A stretch of DNA of 64,000 nt from Xinfangfangia pollutisoli (GTDB lineage Bacteria > Pseudomonadota > Alphaproteobacteria > Rhodobacterales > Rhodobacteraceae): positions 62,001 through 126,000 of the forward strand of contig NZ_JAICBZ010000001.1 of the NCBI RefSeq assembly GCF_020179405.1. Direction: 5' to 3'. The position numbers and the translations under genes were made by a program. Shown here piece by piece: positions 8,039 to 17,352 of the stretch (position 1 is the first letter of the stretch; each line of letters begins with the position of its first letter). Under the pieces are notes generated by a model. It saw only the letters and a program-made list of their open reading frames with translations, had not been told where the DNA came from and made no database searches.

Positions 8039-9405
8039 TGTTGCGGCGCCTGTCGCTGCGCGGGCGGCTTTACCTTCTGCTGATGCTGCCGCTGATCCTG
8101 GTGGCCGCCGTCGCCTCTTTCGCGCGCTATCAGGCCGCGAACCGGCTGTCGCAGGAACTGTATGACGACACGCTTCTGGCCGTTGCGCTGACGATCTCGC
8201 GCGATGTGGTGCTGTCGGAAGGCGACATGCTGACCGAGACGCTGCTGGAAGACCTGACGGATGCGCTTGGCGATCCGGTCTATTACCGGATCACCGGGCC
8301 GGGGGGCAGCTTCGTGACCGGCTATTCCAACCCACCCGATCCGCCCGAGGGGATGGAACCCGAAGGCGGCGCGCCGATGTTCTATGACAGTGTCTCGCTG
8401 GGCCAGACCGTCCGCGCTGTTGCCCTGCGCGAATTCATCAGCGAACCGCAATTCGGCGGCTGGGTCACGGTCGAGGTCTGGCAGACCACCACCCAGCGCC
8501 ATGCGCTGTCGCGCGAACTGGTGATCCAGTCGATCCTGCTTCTCGGCTCGCTGATCGTCACCGCGGCGCTGATCCTGTGGTTCGGCATCCAGCTGGGCCT
8601 GAAGCCGCTTCTGGATCTGCGCGAGGCGATCGGCCAGCGCAGCGCCGACGATCTGCGCCCGATCCGGCGCTGGGTTCCGCCCGAACTGCGCCCGCTGGTC
8701 CAGACACTGAATTCGCTGTTCGACCGGCTGTCCCAGGCCATCGCCCTGCGCGACGGGTTCATCTCCGACGCGGCCCATCAGATGCGCAATCCGGTGGCGG
8801 CGATCCAAAGCCTGGCCGAGGCCGCGATCAGCGCCCCGAACGAGACCGAGCTGCGATCGCGCGTGCAGGATGTCGCGGCCAGCGCGCGCCACACCAGCCG
8901 GCTGACCTCGCAGCTTCTGTCGCTGGAACGGGTGCGCGGCCGGGGCCTGCGGCTTTTGGCCAAGCCGCTGGATCTGGTCGCCCTGCTGCGCGACAAGATC
9001 CGCCCCTTCGCCGAAACCCAGCTGCGCCGCGATGTCAATGTGGGCTTCTCGGTCACCGGAACGCCCGTGCCCGTGCATTGCGACCCGGTCCTGATCGAGG
9101 AATTGGTGGCGAATATCCTGGACAATGCGGCGAAATACGCCCTGCAGCCCGGCGGGCAGCTGGAGGTCTGTGTCAGCTTCGAAACCGACACGGTCCGGCT
9201 CAGCTTCACCGATGACGGCCCGGGCATTCCGGCCGACCTGCAAGAGCGGATCTTCGACCGTTTCTTCCGCATCGACGCCGACCAGACCCTGGGCTGCGGC
9301 CTGGGCCTTGCGATCGTCAATGACGTGGTTCAGGGCCATGGCGGCCGCGTCCGCTGCCTCTCGACCGGCCAGGGATCGACCTTTGAGGTGACCCTTCCGC
9401 TCTGA
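8038..9405 (+). CDS. tctE: TctE-like sensor histidine kinase
   Basis: 455 residues. A first membrane span lies at about residues 9-28, a periplasmic sensor domain follows, and a second span (IQSILLLGSLIVTAALILWF) is near 165. A HAMP-like linker precedes the H-box SDAAHQMRNPVAAIQ with phospho-acceptor His247. The ATP site shows the N-box ELVANILDNAAKYA, the G1 box DDGPGIP and the G2 box CGLGLAIV. TctE-type kinases sense external di- or tricarboxylates and phosphorylate TctD. The sensor domain is about 130 residues, usual for the family. The kinase overlaps tctD by one base. A GC-rich hairpin starts at its stop codon (9404-9422). Confidence 0.92.
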   Translation: MLRRLSLRGRLYLLLMLPLILVAAVASFARYQAANRLSQELYDDTLLAVALTISRDVVLSEGDMLTETLLEDLTDALGDPVYYRITGPGGSFVTGYSNPPDPPEGMEPEGGAPMFYDSVSLGQTVRAVALREFISEPQFGGWVTVEVWQTTTQRHALSRELVIQSILLLGSLIVTAALILWFGIQLGLKPLLDLREAIGQRSADDLRPIRRWVPPELRPLVQTLNSLFDRLSQAIALRDGFISDAAHQMRNPVAAIQSLAEAAISAPNETELRSRVQDVAASARHTSRLTSQLLSLERVRGRGLRLLAKPLDLVALLRDKIRPFAETQLRRDVNVGFSVTGTPVPVHCDPVLIEELVANILDNAAKYALQPGGQLEVCVSFETDTVRLSFTDDGPGIPADLQERIFDRFFRIDADQTLGCGLGLAIVNDVVQGHGGRVRCLSTGQGSTFEVTLPL

Positions 9406-9422
9406 CCGCCGCCCCGGCGGTC
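9404..9422 (+). terminator. Hairpin at the end of the tctDE operon, weak terminator
   Basis: Arms GACCGCCG (9404-9411) and CGGCGGTC (9415-9422) form a perfect 8-bp stem with a 3-base loop, overlapping the kinase stop codon. No T-run follows, so it is either a weak terminator or an mRNA 3' stabiliser. Confidence 0.35.
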
Positions 9423-9484
9423 CGGCACGGCGCCGATCCCGTTCGCGACACGGGTCTGTCGCCCGCAGCAAAGGCCGCCTGCCG

Positions 9485-9570
9485 GCCGCTTTCTTATTCA
9501 TCCTATGGATCGAATGGGAAAATATTATGAATTTGATAAATGTGACACTTTGATTATGCAAAGCCATCGG
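9485..9570 (+). promoter_or_regulatory. AT-rich promoter region of the peptide ABC operon
   Basis: The 255-bp gap between the kinase and the ABC binding-protein gene holds a sharply A+T-rich stretch (about 9490-9560) in an otherwise very GC-rich window. It includes TTGATA at 9533-9538 with TATGCA 16 bases downstream, a weak sigma-70-like pair. It is the only plausible promoter for the eight-gene unit that follows. The exact start site is not determinable from sequence. Confidence 0.4.
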
Positions 9571-9660
9571 CATGGGCCGATTCACGATGACGCTAGGTCA
9601 GTCGACTGTCCGTTCTGGCGCAGGGGTCGTCCAGCGGGCCTGAAGTTTCGGAGGGACGAG

Positions 9661-11223
9661 ATGAAATTTCGACGCATACTCTATTCTGCCCTTTGCGCGG
9701 CAGCGCTGGCCGCGCCGGTCGCGGCCGAGGATCTGACGATCGGTGTCGGCGGCACGGCCACCTCGATTGACCCGCATTTCTACAATGCCTCGCCGAACAA
9801 CAGCATCGCGATGCAGATCTTCGACCGGCTGACCGAACGCAGCGCCGCGGGCAAGCTGCTGCCGGGCCTGGCCGAAACCTGGGAGCCGGTGGGCGAAACC
9901 GAATGGCTTTTCACCCTGCGCGAGGGCGTGAAATGGCATGATGGCGTGGCCTTCACCGCCGATGACGTCGTCTTCACCTTCGACCGCGCGCGCGACGTGC
10001 CGAACAGCCCCGGCGGCTTCGGCGGCTTCCTGCGGGCGGTGGCCAAGGTCGAGGCGGTGGATGACCGCACCGTGAAGATCACGACCCACGCCCCCTCGCC
10101 CAACCTGCCGGGCGATCTGGCGAATATCGCCATCGTCTCGCGCCATGCGGGCGAAGGCGCCGACACCACCGATTACAACTCGGGCAAGGCCGCCATCGGC
10201 ACCGGCGCCTTCCGCTTCGTCGAATTCCGCCAGGGCGACCAGATCCGGCTGGAACGCAACCCCGACTGGTGGGGCGGCGAGGTGGCCTGGGACAATGTCA
10301 CCTATCGCGTCATCTCCAGCGCGGGCGGCCGCACGACCGCCATCCTGGCGGGCGATGTCGATATCATCGACACCCCGGCCGCCGCCGATATCGCGCGTCT
10401 GCAAGGCACTGATGGCATCAAGGTGACCAGCACGCCGGGCCTGCGGGTGATCTATCTGATCAGCTCGCCCCAGACCGGCGCGCCGATGAAGTTCATCCGC
10501 GGCCCCAAGGGCGAGGAACTGGCCGAGAACCCGCTGGCCGATGTGCGCGTGCGTCAGGCGCTGTCGATCGCGCTGAACCGCGAACTGATCGTCGACCGGA
10601 TCATGGAAGGCACCGCCAAGGCTTCGGGCCAATGGCTGCCCGAGGGCGCCTTCTCCTATTCGCCCGACATTGCGGTGCCGGTGCAGGATCTGGAAAAGGC
10701 CAAGGCGCTTCTGGCCGAGGCGGGTTATCCCGACGGGTTCCAGCTGACCGTGCATGTCCCGAACGACCGCTATCCGAATGCCCCGGCCGTGGTGCAGGCG
10801 GTGGCGCAGATGTGGACGCGGATCGGCGTGCAGACCTCGGTCGAGGCGCTGCCCTGGACGACCTATTCGGCGCAGATGAAGGACTTTGCGGTCAAGCTTG
10901 TCGGACTTGGCAATGCCACCTTCGATGCCAGTTCGATGCTGATCAACGTTCTGGGCACCGCCGACAAGGAACGTGGCCTGGGCGCGTCGAACGACACCGG
11001 CTATTCCAATCCGAAGCTGGACGAGATGACCGCCGCCGCGCTGACCATCTATGACGATGCCGAACGCGAAAAGGCGCTGATCGCCGCGGTGAAGGTTGCG
11101 CTGGACGATGGCGCGGTGCTGCCGCTGTACCAGCAGACCAACACCTGGGCGATGCGCGCCGGCCTGGCCTACGAGCCGCGGATCGACGAACGCACGCTGG
11201 CCAAGGACGTCAAGCCGGAATAG
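9661..11223 (+). CDS. Dipeptide/oligopeptide ABC transporter substrate-binding protein (family 5)
   Basis: 520 residues from MKFRRILYSALCAAALAAPV, with a CGGAGGG site 4 to 10 bases upstream. A Sec signal peptide is cleaved near residue 22 (AAE). Family-5 marks are IDPHFYNASPNNSIAMQIFD, LAETWEPVGETEWLFTLREG, VKWHDGVAFTADDVVFTFDR, and VRQALSIALNRELIVDRIM. It captures a peptide or peptide-like solute in the periplasm for the permeases and ATPases that follow directly (11363-15180). A stem-loop after its stop (11264-11291) probably favours its expression over the permeases. The serine hydrolase and LysR genes downstream suggest a substrate with an amide, ester or lactam bond, which is inference. 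Confidence 0.93.
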   Translation: MKFRRILYSALCAAALAAPVAAEDLTIGVGGTATSIDPHFYNASPNNSIAMQIFDRLTERSAAGKLLPGLAETWEPVGETEWLFTLREGVKWHDGVAFTADDVVFTFDRARDVPNSPGGFGGFLRAVAKVEAVDDRTVKITTHAPSPNLPGDLANIAIVSRHAGEGADTTDYNSGKAAIGTGAFRFVEFRQGDQIRLERNPDWWGGEVAWDNVTYRVISSAGGRTTAILAGDVDIIDTPAAADIARLQGTDGIKVTSTPGLRVIYLISSPQTGAPMKFIRGPKGEELAENPLADVRVRQALSIALNRELIVDRIMEGTAKASGQWLPEGAFSYSPDIAVPVQDLEKAKALLAEAGYPDGFQLTVHVPNDRYPNAPAVVQAVAQMWTRIGVQTSVEALPWTTYSAQMKDFAVKLVGLGNATFDASSMLINVLGTADKERGLGASNDTGYSNPKLDEMTAAALTIYDDAEREKALIAAVKVALDDGAVLPLYQQTNTWAMRAGLAYEPRIDERTLAKDVKPE

Positions 11224-11263
11224 GGCCCTCCCCTGGTCCGGGGCATCGCCCCGGGCCCCTCCT

Positions 11264-11291
11264 GCCCCGCGCGGCCTGTGTCGCGCGGGGC
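11264..11291 (+). other. Stem-loop between binding protein and permease genes
   Basis: A 10-bp perfect stem (GCCCCGCGCG / CGCGCGGGGC) with an 8-base loop lies in the 139-bp gap after the binding-protein gene. There is no U-tract. It is likely a partial terminator or RNA stabiliser that raises binding-protein expression relative to the permeases. Confidence 0.5.
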
Positions 11292-11362
11292 GCATTCCCC
11301 GACCGCCATGATCGACACGGCGCGCGCGCGCCCGGTCGCGGGGCTGTCAGACCGGACATAGA

Positions 11363-12334
11363 ATGACACTCTGGATCTTTCAAAGACTCCTTCAGGCGGC
11401 CCTGGTCGCGCTGGCCATGGCGGCGCTGCTGTTCCTGGCGCTGCAGCTGATCGGCAGCCCGGTCGAGACGCTGCTGCCCGCCGAGGCCACGCATGAGGAA
11501 CGGCTGCGGCTGATCCGCGATCTGGGCCTGGACCAGCCGCTGCACATCCAGTTCCTGATGTTCCTGAAGGGGATGGTGCAGGGCAATCTGGGGGTCAGCT
11601 ATGTGTTCAAGGAACCCGCCGTCGCGCTGATCCTGTCGCGCCTGCCCGCCACGCTGGAGCTGGCGCTGTTCGCGGTGCTGCTGTCGCTGATCATCGGCCT
11701 GCCGCTTGGGCTGATCGCCGGGCGCCGCCCGCACAGCCTGACGGCGCAGACGATCATGACCGGCTCGATCCTGGGCTTCAGCCTGCCGATCTTCTGGGTC
11801 GGCATCCTGTTGATCATGATCTTCAGCGTCTGGCTGGGCTGGCTGCCCAGTTCCGGCCGCGGCCAGACGGTCATGGTTCTGGGCGTGGGCTGGTCCTTCC
11901 TGACCTGGGACGGGCTGCGCCATCTGATCCTGCCCGCCTTCAGCCTGTCGCTGTTCAACATCTCGATGGTCACCCGCCTGACCGAAAGCGGCGTACGCGA
12001 GGCGATGTCCAGCGAATATGTCAAATTCGCCCGCGCCAAGGGCCTGGCGCCGCGGCGGATCCTGACCGTGCATGTGCTGAAGAACGTGATGATCCCGGTC
12101 GTGACCGTGGTCGGGCTGGATATCGGCACGACCATCGCCTTTTCGGTGGTGACCGAAACCATCTTTGCCTGGCCGGGCATGGGCAAGATCATCATCGACA
12201 GCATCGCCGCGCTGGATCGGCCGGTGATCGTGGCCTATCTGATGCTGGTGGTGCTGATGTTCGTGCTGATCAATCTGGTCGTCGACATCCTGTACCGGCT
12301 CCTCGACCCGCGCATCCGCCTGCAGGGAGAGTGA
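11363..12334 (+). CDS. Dipeptide-type ABC transporter permease (DppB-like)
   Basis: 323 residues with six membrane spans, starting MTLWIFQRLLQAALVALAMA. The N-terminal DppB/OppB domain contains RDLGLDQPLHIQFLMFLKGM and GNLGVSYVFKEPAV, followed by the permease core. The ATPase-contact EAA loop is SSEYVKFARAKGLAPRRILT. The C-terminus is the usual LVVDILYRLLDPRIRL. It forms the translocation channel with the DppC-like protein, whose ATG starts one base after this stop (gap 12335). Confidence 0.93.
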   Translation: MTLWIFQRLLQAALVALAMAALLFLALQLIGSPVETLLPAEATHEERLRLIRDLGLDQPLHIQFLMFLKGMVQGNLGVSYVFKEPAVALILSRLPATLELALFAVLLSLIIGLPLGLIAGRRPHSLTAQTIMTGSILGFSLPIFWVGILLIMIFSVWLGWLPSSGRGQTVMVLGVGWSFLTWDGLRHLILPAFSLSLFNISMVTRLTESGVREAMSSEYVKFARAKGLAPRRILTVHVLKNVMIPVVTVVGLDIGTTIAFSVVTETIFAWPGMGKIIIDSIAALDRPVIVAYLMLVVLMFVLINLVVDILYRLLDPRIRLQGE

Positions 12335-12335
12335 G

Positions 12336-13220
12336 ATGAGATCCGCGTTTTCCGCATTCTTCCGCTTCCTGCGCGTCTATGCGCGCTCGCCCCTGGCGGT
12401 GATCGGGCTGATCGGCACGGTTCTGGTGCTGCTGGCCGCGATTTTCGCCCCCGTCCTGTCGCCGCAGAACCCCTATGACCTTCTGCAGCTGGACATTCTG
12501 GAAAGCCGCCTGCCGCCCGGCGAACAGGCCTATGCCGGCTTCACCTTTCTTCTGGGCTCGGACGGGCAGGGCCGCGACATGGTGTCCGCGATCCTGTACG
12601 GGCTGCGCATCAGCCTGATCGTCGGGATCGGCTCAGCCGCGCTGGCCTTTGTTCTGGGCACGCTGTTCGGGCTGACCGCCGCCTATATCGGCGGCCGGGT
12701 CGAGACCTTCATGATGCGGCTGGTGGACCTGCAGATGTCGGTGCCGACCATCCTGTCGGCCCTGCTGATCCTGGCGCTGCTGGGCAAAAGCATCGGCAAT
12801 GTCGTGCTGGCGATCGTGATCGTCGAATGGGCCACCTATGCCCGCACCGCGCGCGGCACCGCCCTGTCGCAGATGCGCCGCGACTATGTCGAGGCCGCCA
12901 AGGCGCTGCGCATGGGCCATGCCAACATGATCCTGCGCCAGCTTCTGCCGAACTGCATCTCGCCGCTGATCGTGCTGCTGACCATGCAGATCGCGCGCGC
13001 CATCACGCTGGAGGCCACGCTCAGCTTTCTGGGCCTGGGCGTGCCGATCACCGAACCCTCGCTGGGCCTGCTGATCTCGAACGGCTACGAGCTGATGCTG
13101 TCGGGCACCTATTGGGTCAGCCTCTTCCCCGGCATCGCCCTTCTGGTCACCATCTTCTCGATCAATCTGGTCGGCGACCGGATGCGCCAGATCCTTGATC
13201 CGAAGGCCGCTCAAAGATGA
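12336..13220 (+). CDS. Dipeptide-type ABC transporter permease (DppC-like)
   Basis: 294 residues. A hydrophobic first span (SPLAVIGLIGTVLVLLAAIF) is followed by the characteristic periplasmic segment and LLGSDGQGRDMVSAILYGLR. The EAA loop is RRDYVEAAKALRMGHANMIL. FLGLGVPITEPSLGLLIS and a C-terminal [18 protein letters not shown] are family signatures. It is the second channel subunit. It overlaps the first ATPase gene by four bases (ATGA at 13217-13220), so the subunits are translationally coupled. Confidence 0.93.
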   Translation: MRSAFSAFFRFLRVYARSPLAVIGLIGTVLVLLAAIFAPVLSPQNPYDLLQLDILESRLPPGEQAYAGFTFLLGSDGQGRDMVSAILYGLRISLIVGIGSAALAFVLGTLFGLTAAYIGGRVETFMMRLVDLQMSVPTILSALLILALLGKSIGNVVLAIVIVEWATYARTARGTALSQMRRDYVEAAKALRMGHANMILRQLLPNCISPLIVLLTMQIARAITLEATLSFLGLGVPITEPSLGLLISNGYELMLSGTYWVSLFPGIALLVTIFSINLVGDRMRQILDPKAAQR

Positions 13221-14194
13221 CTGCCCCCATGCTGGAGATCCGCAACCTGCGGACCGAATTCGCCACCGATGCCGGCCGCGTCACCGTGATCGACGAGGTC
13301 AGCTTCACCCTGAACCGCGGCCAGGTGCTGGGGCTGGTCGGGGAATCCGGGTCGGGAAAGTCGGTCACCGGCTTTTCGATCATGGGGCTGATCGACCCGC
13401 CGGGCCAGGTCAGCGGCGGGCAGATCCTGTTCAAGGGCGAGGATCTGCGGACGCTGCCCGAGCCGCGGATGCGGGCGCTGCGCGGCAACCGCATCGCGAT
13501 GATCTTCCAGGATCCGGCGATGACGCTGAACCCGGTGCTGCGCATCGACACCCAGATGATCGAGACGATCCTGGCGCATGAGAAGGTCAGCAAGACCGTC
13601 GCGCGCGACCGCGCCCGCGATGCGCTGGGAATGGTGGGCATCCCGAGCCCCGAAGAACGGCTGCGCGCCTATCCGCACCAGTTTTCGGGCGGGATGCGGC
13701 AGCGCGTGGCCATCGCCATCGCCCTGCTGCACCGCCCCGATCTGATCATCGCCGACGAGCCGACAACCGCGCTGGACGTGACGATCCAGGCGCAGATCCT
13801 GGCCGTGGTGCAGCGGCTGGCGCGCGACCATGGCACCGGGCTGATCTGGATCACCCATGACCTGTCGGTGATTGCCGGCCTCGCCGACCGGGTGGCCGTC
13901 ATGTATGCCGGCCGGATCGTGGAACATGGCGATGTCGATACCGTCATCCGCACCCCGCGCCATCCCTATACCCATGGGCTGATCGGCAGCCTGCCCTCGC
14001 GCAATCCGCGCGGCCAGCATCTGAAACAGATCACCGGCACCACCCCGGCCATCGCCGCCCTGCCCCAGGGCTGCGCCTTCCGGCCGCGCTGTGCGCGCGC
14101 GACCGAGGCCTGCCTGGCCGCGCCGCCGGTGACGCAAACCGAGGGCCGGCTTCTGCGCTGTTTCCATCCCGTGACCGAGGGAGAGGCCGCATGA
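13217..14194 (+). CDS. Dipeptide-type ABC transporter ATPase (DppD-like)
   Basis: 325 residues. Walker A is GESGSGKS (about residues 42-49), the Q-loop follows at [12 protein letters not shown], the ABC signature is FSGGMRQRV, Walker B is [12 protein letters not shown], and the H-loop is WITHDLS. The C-terminal oligopeptide-transporter extension has the Cys-rich [15 protein letters not shown] stretch typical of DppD/OppD. It hydrolyses ATP to drive uptake together with the DppF-like partner, with which it overlaps by ATGA. Confidence 0.93.
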   Translation: MTAPMLEIRNLRTEFATDAGRVTVIDEVSFTLNRGQVLGLVGESGSGKSVTGFSIMGLIDPPGQVSGGQILFKGEDLRTLPEPRMRALRGNRIAMIFQDPAMTLNPVLRIDTQMIETILAHEKVSKTVARDRARDALGMVGIPSPEERLRAYPHQFSGGMRQRVAIAIALLHRPDLIIADEPTTALDVTIQAQILAVVQRLARDHGTGLIWITHDLSVIAGLADRVAVMYAGRIVEHGDVDTVIRTPRHPYTHGLIGSLPSRNPRGQHLKQITGTTPAIAALPQGCAFRPRCARATEACLAAPPVTQTEGRLLRCFHPVTEGEAA

Positions 14195-15180
14195 CCCCGC
14201 GGATCGAGATCACCCATGTCAGCAAGCGCTTCTCGCGCAAGTCCGAACTGGTCGAGCGTCTGGCCGAACGGGCGGGGCTGAAGGCGCCAAAGCCGGTGGT
14301 GCATGCGCTGGACGATGTCAGCCTGACGGTTGGCAGCGGCGAGGTGGTGGGGATCGTCGGCGAATCCGGCTGCGGAAAGTCGACGCTGGGCCGCATCGTC
14401 GCCGGCATCCTTGACGCCAGCGCCGGCGAGATCCGCTACAAGGGCCAGACCCTGGCCGAGATGCCCGACCGGCAGGCCGCGCAGGCCCGGCTGGACGTGC
14501 AGATGATCTTTCAGGATCCGTCCTCGTCGCTGAACCCGCGCCATCGCGTCGACGAGATCGTCGGCGCCGCCGCGCTGCGCCATGGCAAGACCACCCGCGC
14601 CGGCCTGGCCGATTACGTCGCCGAGCAGATGCGCCGCGCCGGGCTTGATCCGGCGATGAGCCGGCGCTTCCCGCATCAGTTCAGCGGCGGGCAGCGCCAG
14701 CGGATCGGCATCGCCCGCGCCCTGGCGGTGCAGCCCGACATGCTGATCTGCGATGAATCCGTGGCCTCGCTGGATGTGTCGATCCAGGCGCAGATCCTGA
14801 ACCTGTTCATGGATCTGCGCCGCGACCTGAACCTGACCTACATGTTCATCAGCCACGACCTTTCGGTCGTCGAACATATCTCGGACCGGGTGGTCGTCAT
14901 GTATCTGGGCCGGATCGTCGAAGAGGCGCCGGTGGCCGAGCTGTTCGCCCATCCCGCGCATCCCTATACCCGCGCGCTTTTGCAGGAAATCCCGCAGCTT
15001 GACACCAAGCGGCGCCACTATGCGCCGATCAAGGGCGAAATCCCCAGCCCGCTGGCCCCGCCCTCGGGCTGCCATTTCCACCCGCGCTGTCCCCTGGCCA
15101 TGCCGCGCTGCGCGCTGGAACGGCCCGAACTGCGCCAGATCGGCCCGGCGCATCGCTCGGCCTGCCATCTGAACGACTGA
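14191..15180 (+). CDS. Dipeptide-type ABC transporter ATPase (DppF-like)
   Basis: 329 residues. Walker A is [10 protein letters not shown]-loop [15 protein letters not shown], signature [15 protein letters not shown], then Walker [13 protein letters not shown]. Note Ser-Val in place of the more common Pro-Val/Thr after the catalytic Glu. The H-loop is FISHDLS. The C-terminus holds the Cys motif [15 protein letters not shown]. It is the last transporter subunit; 37 bases later the serine hydrolase gene starts. Confidence 0.93.
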   Translation: MTPRIEITHVSKRFSRKSELVERLAERAGLKAPKPVVHALDDVSLTVGSGEVVGIVGESGCGKSTLGRIVAGILDASAGEIRYKGQTLAEMPDRQAAQARLDVQMIFQDPSSSLNPRHRVDEIVGAAALRHGKTTRAGLADYVAEQMRRAGLDPAMSRRFPHQFSGGQRQRIGIARALAVQPDMLICDESVASLDVSIQAQILNLFMDLRRDLNLTYMFISHDLSVVEHISDRVVVMYLGRIVEEAPVAELFAHPAHPYTRALLQEIPQLDTKRRHYAPIKGEIPSPLAPPSGCHFHPRCPLAMPRCALERPELRQIGPAHRSACHLND

Positions 15181-15217
15181 CCCAAGCGGTCGAACCGAAC
15201 TGAAAGAAGGAAAGACC

Positions 15218-16297
15218 ATGTTTTCTGCATGCCTGAACGCAGCTGACCCCAAGAAGGCGGTCATCCCCGGCGCCGACTGGCAGCAGGTCGCCGATCCCGA
15301 AGCCCTGGGCCTTGATGCGGGATTGCGCGCCGAAGCGGATGCGGCGCTGGATGCGCTGCCCACCACCTCGTTCATGGCGGTCAGCGGCGGCGAGGTGCTG
15401 TACAGCTATGGCGACGTGTCCGAGGTCAGCTACATGGCCTCGACCCGCAAGAGCATCCTGTCGATGCTGATGGGCAAGCCGGTCTGCGAGGGCAAGATCG
15501 ACCTGGATTTGACCATGGCCGATCTGGGCATCGACGAGGCCGACGGGCTGTTGCCGATCGAAAAGACCGCGCGGCTGCGCGATCTTCTGATCAGCAGCTC
15601 GGGCGTCTATCACCCCGCCGGCAGCCCCGGCGGCGACATGAAGGATGTGCCCGCGCGCGGCAGCAAGACGCCGGGCCAGTATTTCCATTACAACAACTGG
15701 GATTTCAACGTCCTGGGCGCGGCCTTCGAACAGTTGACCGGGCGCTCGGTGTTCCAGGCGCTGGACGAGGATCTGGCCCAGCCGCTGCAGTTCCAGGATT
15801 TCGACCGCAACCGCCAGCGGATGCTGGGCTATAACGGGCAGTCGCGCTACCTGGCCTATCACCTGTTCCTGTCGGGCCGCGACATGGCCCGCATCGCGCT
15901 GACCATGACGCGGCAAGGCGCCTGGGGCGCGCAGCAGATCGTTCCGGCCGAATGGGTGGCCGAAAGCACCAAGATCCGCGTCCCGGCCGAGGCGATGAAC
16001 GGCAGCCGCAAGCCCTGCGTGGCGGGCTACAGCTATCTGTGGTGGATCCCGGTCGTCACGCCCGAAACCCCCGAATGGCAGGGCGCCTTCGTTGCGGCCG
16101 GGCATTTCGGCCAGTTCATGCTGGGCATGCCCGCGATCGACATGGTCTTCGTCAACCGCCGCGCCATTCCCGACGAGATGGCCATCGCCCGCAACAATGG
16201 CAGCTTCACCGACGAGCCGCCGACCGTGACGATGGAACAATTCCTTTCCGTGGCGCGCAAGTTCGTGACCGCCCGGCTGAAGGCCGCCAAGGGCTGA
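15218..16297 (+). CDS. Beta-lactamase-fold serine hydrolase (class C/DD-peptidase/esterase family)
   Basis: 359 residues, start supported by AAGAAGGAAAG. The SxxK catalytic motif is Ser75-Thr-Arg-Lys78 and the second-motif Tyr is Tyr158-Asn-Asn160 (YxN). A third-motif candidate is GHFGQF near residue 295, in place of KTG. No signal peptide is evident, so a cytoplasmic location is likely, unlike true beta-lactamases. Members cleave esters, amides or D-peptides. Placement as the first gene after a peptide ABC transporter, in the same direction, suggests it acts on the imported compound. It resembles the larger hydrolase at 37650 only at family level. Confidence 0.85.
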   Translation: MFSACLNAADPKKAVIPGADWQQVADPEALGLDAGLRAEADAALDALPTTSFMAVSGGEVLYSYGDVSEVSYMASTRKSILSMLMGKPVCEGKIDLDLTMADLGIDEADGLLPIEKTARLRDLLISSSGVYHPAGSPGGDMKDVPARGSKTPGQYFHYNNWDFNVLGAAFEQLTGRSVFQALDEDLAQPLQFQDFDRNRQRMLGYNGQSRYLAYHLFLSGRDMARIALTMTRQGAWGAQQIVPAEWVAESTKIRVPAEAMNGSRKPCVAGYSYLWWIPVVTPETPEWQGAFVAAGHFGQFMLGMPAIDMVFVNRRAIPDEMAIARNNGSFTDEPPTVTMEQFLSVARKFVTARLKAAKG

Positions 16298-16379
16298 GCG
16301 CAGACATCCCCGGATCCGGCCGCCGCCGCGGCCGCATTCCGGCTTGCCCGCCCGAAGGGCCGCGCTGTACATCAACGGA

Positions 16380-17315
16380 ATGCAGCGTTTTCCTCTGGGC
16401 GGGCTCGACCTCAATCTGCTGAAGGTGCTTTACGCACTGGCGGTCAAGGGCAACATGACCCAGGCCGGCGATTACATCGGCCTGTCGCAGCCCGCGATGA
16501 GCCACGCCCTGAAGCGCCTGCGCGCGATCACCGGCGACCGGCTGTTCCTGCGCAATGCCCGCGGCCTGACCATGACCCGGCATTGCGCCGACATCTTCCC
16601 CGGCGTGAAGCGGATCATCGAAGAGACCGAGGCGGTGATGCGCTCGCATCAGGCCTTCGATCCGGTGCAGTCGCCGCGCACCTTCCGCATCGGCATGAAC
16701 GATTACTTCTCGGTCGTGCTGATGCCGCGCCTGTTGGAACGCATCCGCCGCAGCGCGCCCAATTGCGTGATCGAGGTGCAGCACATGCCGCGCACCATCA
16801 CCGGCCCCTTGCAGGGCAACCGCACCCTGATGCAGGACTATCTGGACGATGGCACGATCGACGTGGCGGTGATGACGCTGGATTCGATTCCGGCCCGGTT
16901 CCAGTCGATGCCACTGTTCACCGAAAGGCGGGTCTGCATCATCTCGGCCGACAATCCCGTCGTGCAGTCCGATTTCACCTTCGAAAAGCTGCTGGAACTG
17001 GGGCATGTCAAGGTCACCTCCTCGCCCAGCCGCCGCGGCTGGATCGACGAATACCTTGACACGCTGGGCCGCAAGCGGCGGGTGGTGGCGCTGGTGCCGC
17101 ATTTCTCGGCCGCGGTCGCCATTGTCGGGCGCAGCGATCTGGTGGCGATCATGCCCGAAAGCGTGGCGCGCCTGTTCGAGAAATCGCACAATCTGATCCT
17201 GCTCGACCCGCCCTTTCTGGAACAGAAGCAATCGACCAGCATGATCTGGCTGGCCGAGAACCAGTCCTCGCCGCCGAACCGCTGGCTGCGCGACGAGATC
17301 GCGGCCTGTTTCTAG
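16380..17315 (+). CDS. LysR-family transcriptional regulator
   Basis: 311 residues from MQRFPLGGLDLNLLKVLYAL. This ATG begins at the usual distance from the helix-turn-helix; a TTG 36 bases upstream is the only longer option. The helix-turn-helix is KGNMTQAGDYIGLSQPAMSH, followed by ALKRLRAITGDRLFLRNARG. The effector domain begins RTFRIGMNDYFSVVLMPRLL. It is closest in layout to NodD/DntR-type LysR proteins, with the GLTMT segment. It ends the peptide ABC/serine hydrolase gene run in the same direction and probably regulates it; the AT-rich region at 9485-9570 is the likely target. The gap to the hydrolase contains only a small GC hairpin (16317-16334). Confidence 0.88.
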   Translation: MQRFPLGGLDLNLLKVLYALAVKGNMTQAGDYIGLSQPAMSHALKRLRAITGDRLFLRNARGLTMTRHCADIFPGVKRIIEETEAVMRSHQAFDPVQSPRTFRIGMNDYFSVVLMPRLLERIRRSAPNCVIEVQHMPRTITGPLQGNRTLMQDYLDDGTIDVAVMTLDSIPARFQSMPLFTERRVCIISADNPVVQSDFTFEKLLELGHVKVTSSPSRRGWIDEYLDTLGRKRRVVALVPHFSAAVAIVGRSDLVAIMPESVARLFEKSHNLILLDPPFLEQKQSTSMIWLAENQSSPPNRWLRDEIAACF

Positions 17316-17352
17316 GGCCGCGATCCCGGCTGCTCGGGGGCGGGCCGCGCCG

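Noticed and set aside
16317-16334. GC hairpin between the serine hydrolase and LysR genes as a terminator
   Set aside because: It has a 7-bp stem with no following T-run in a region of generally high GC; such dyads arise easily by chance here.
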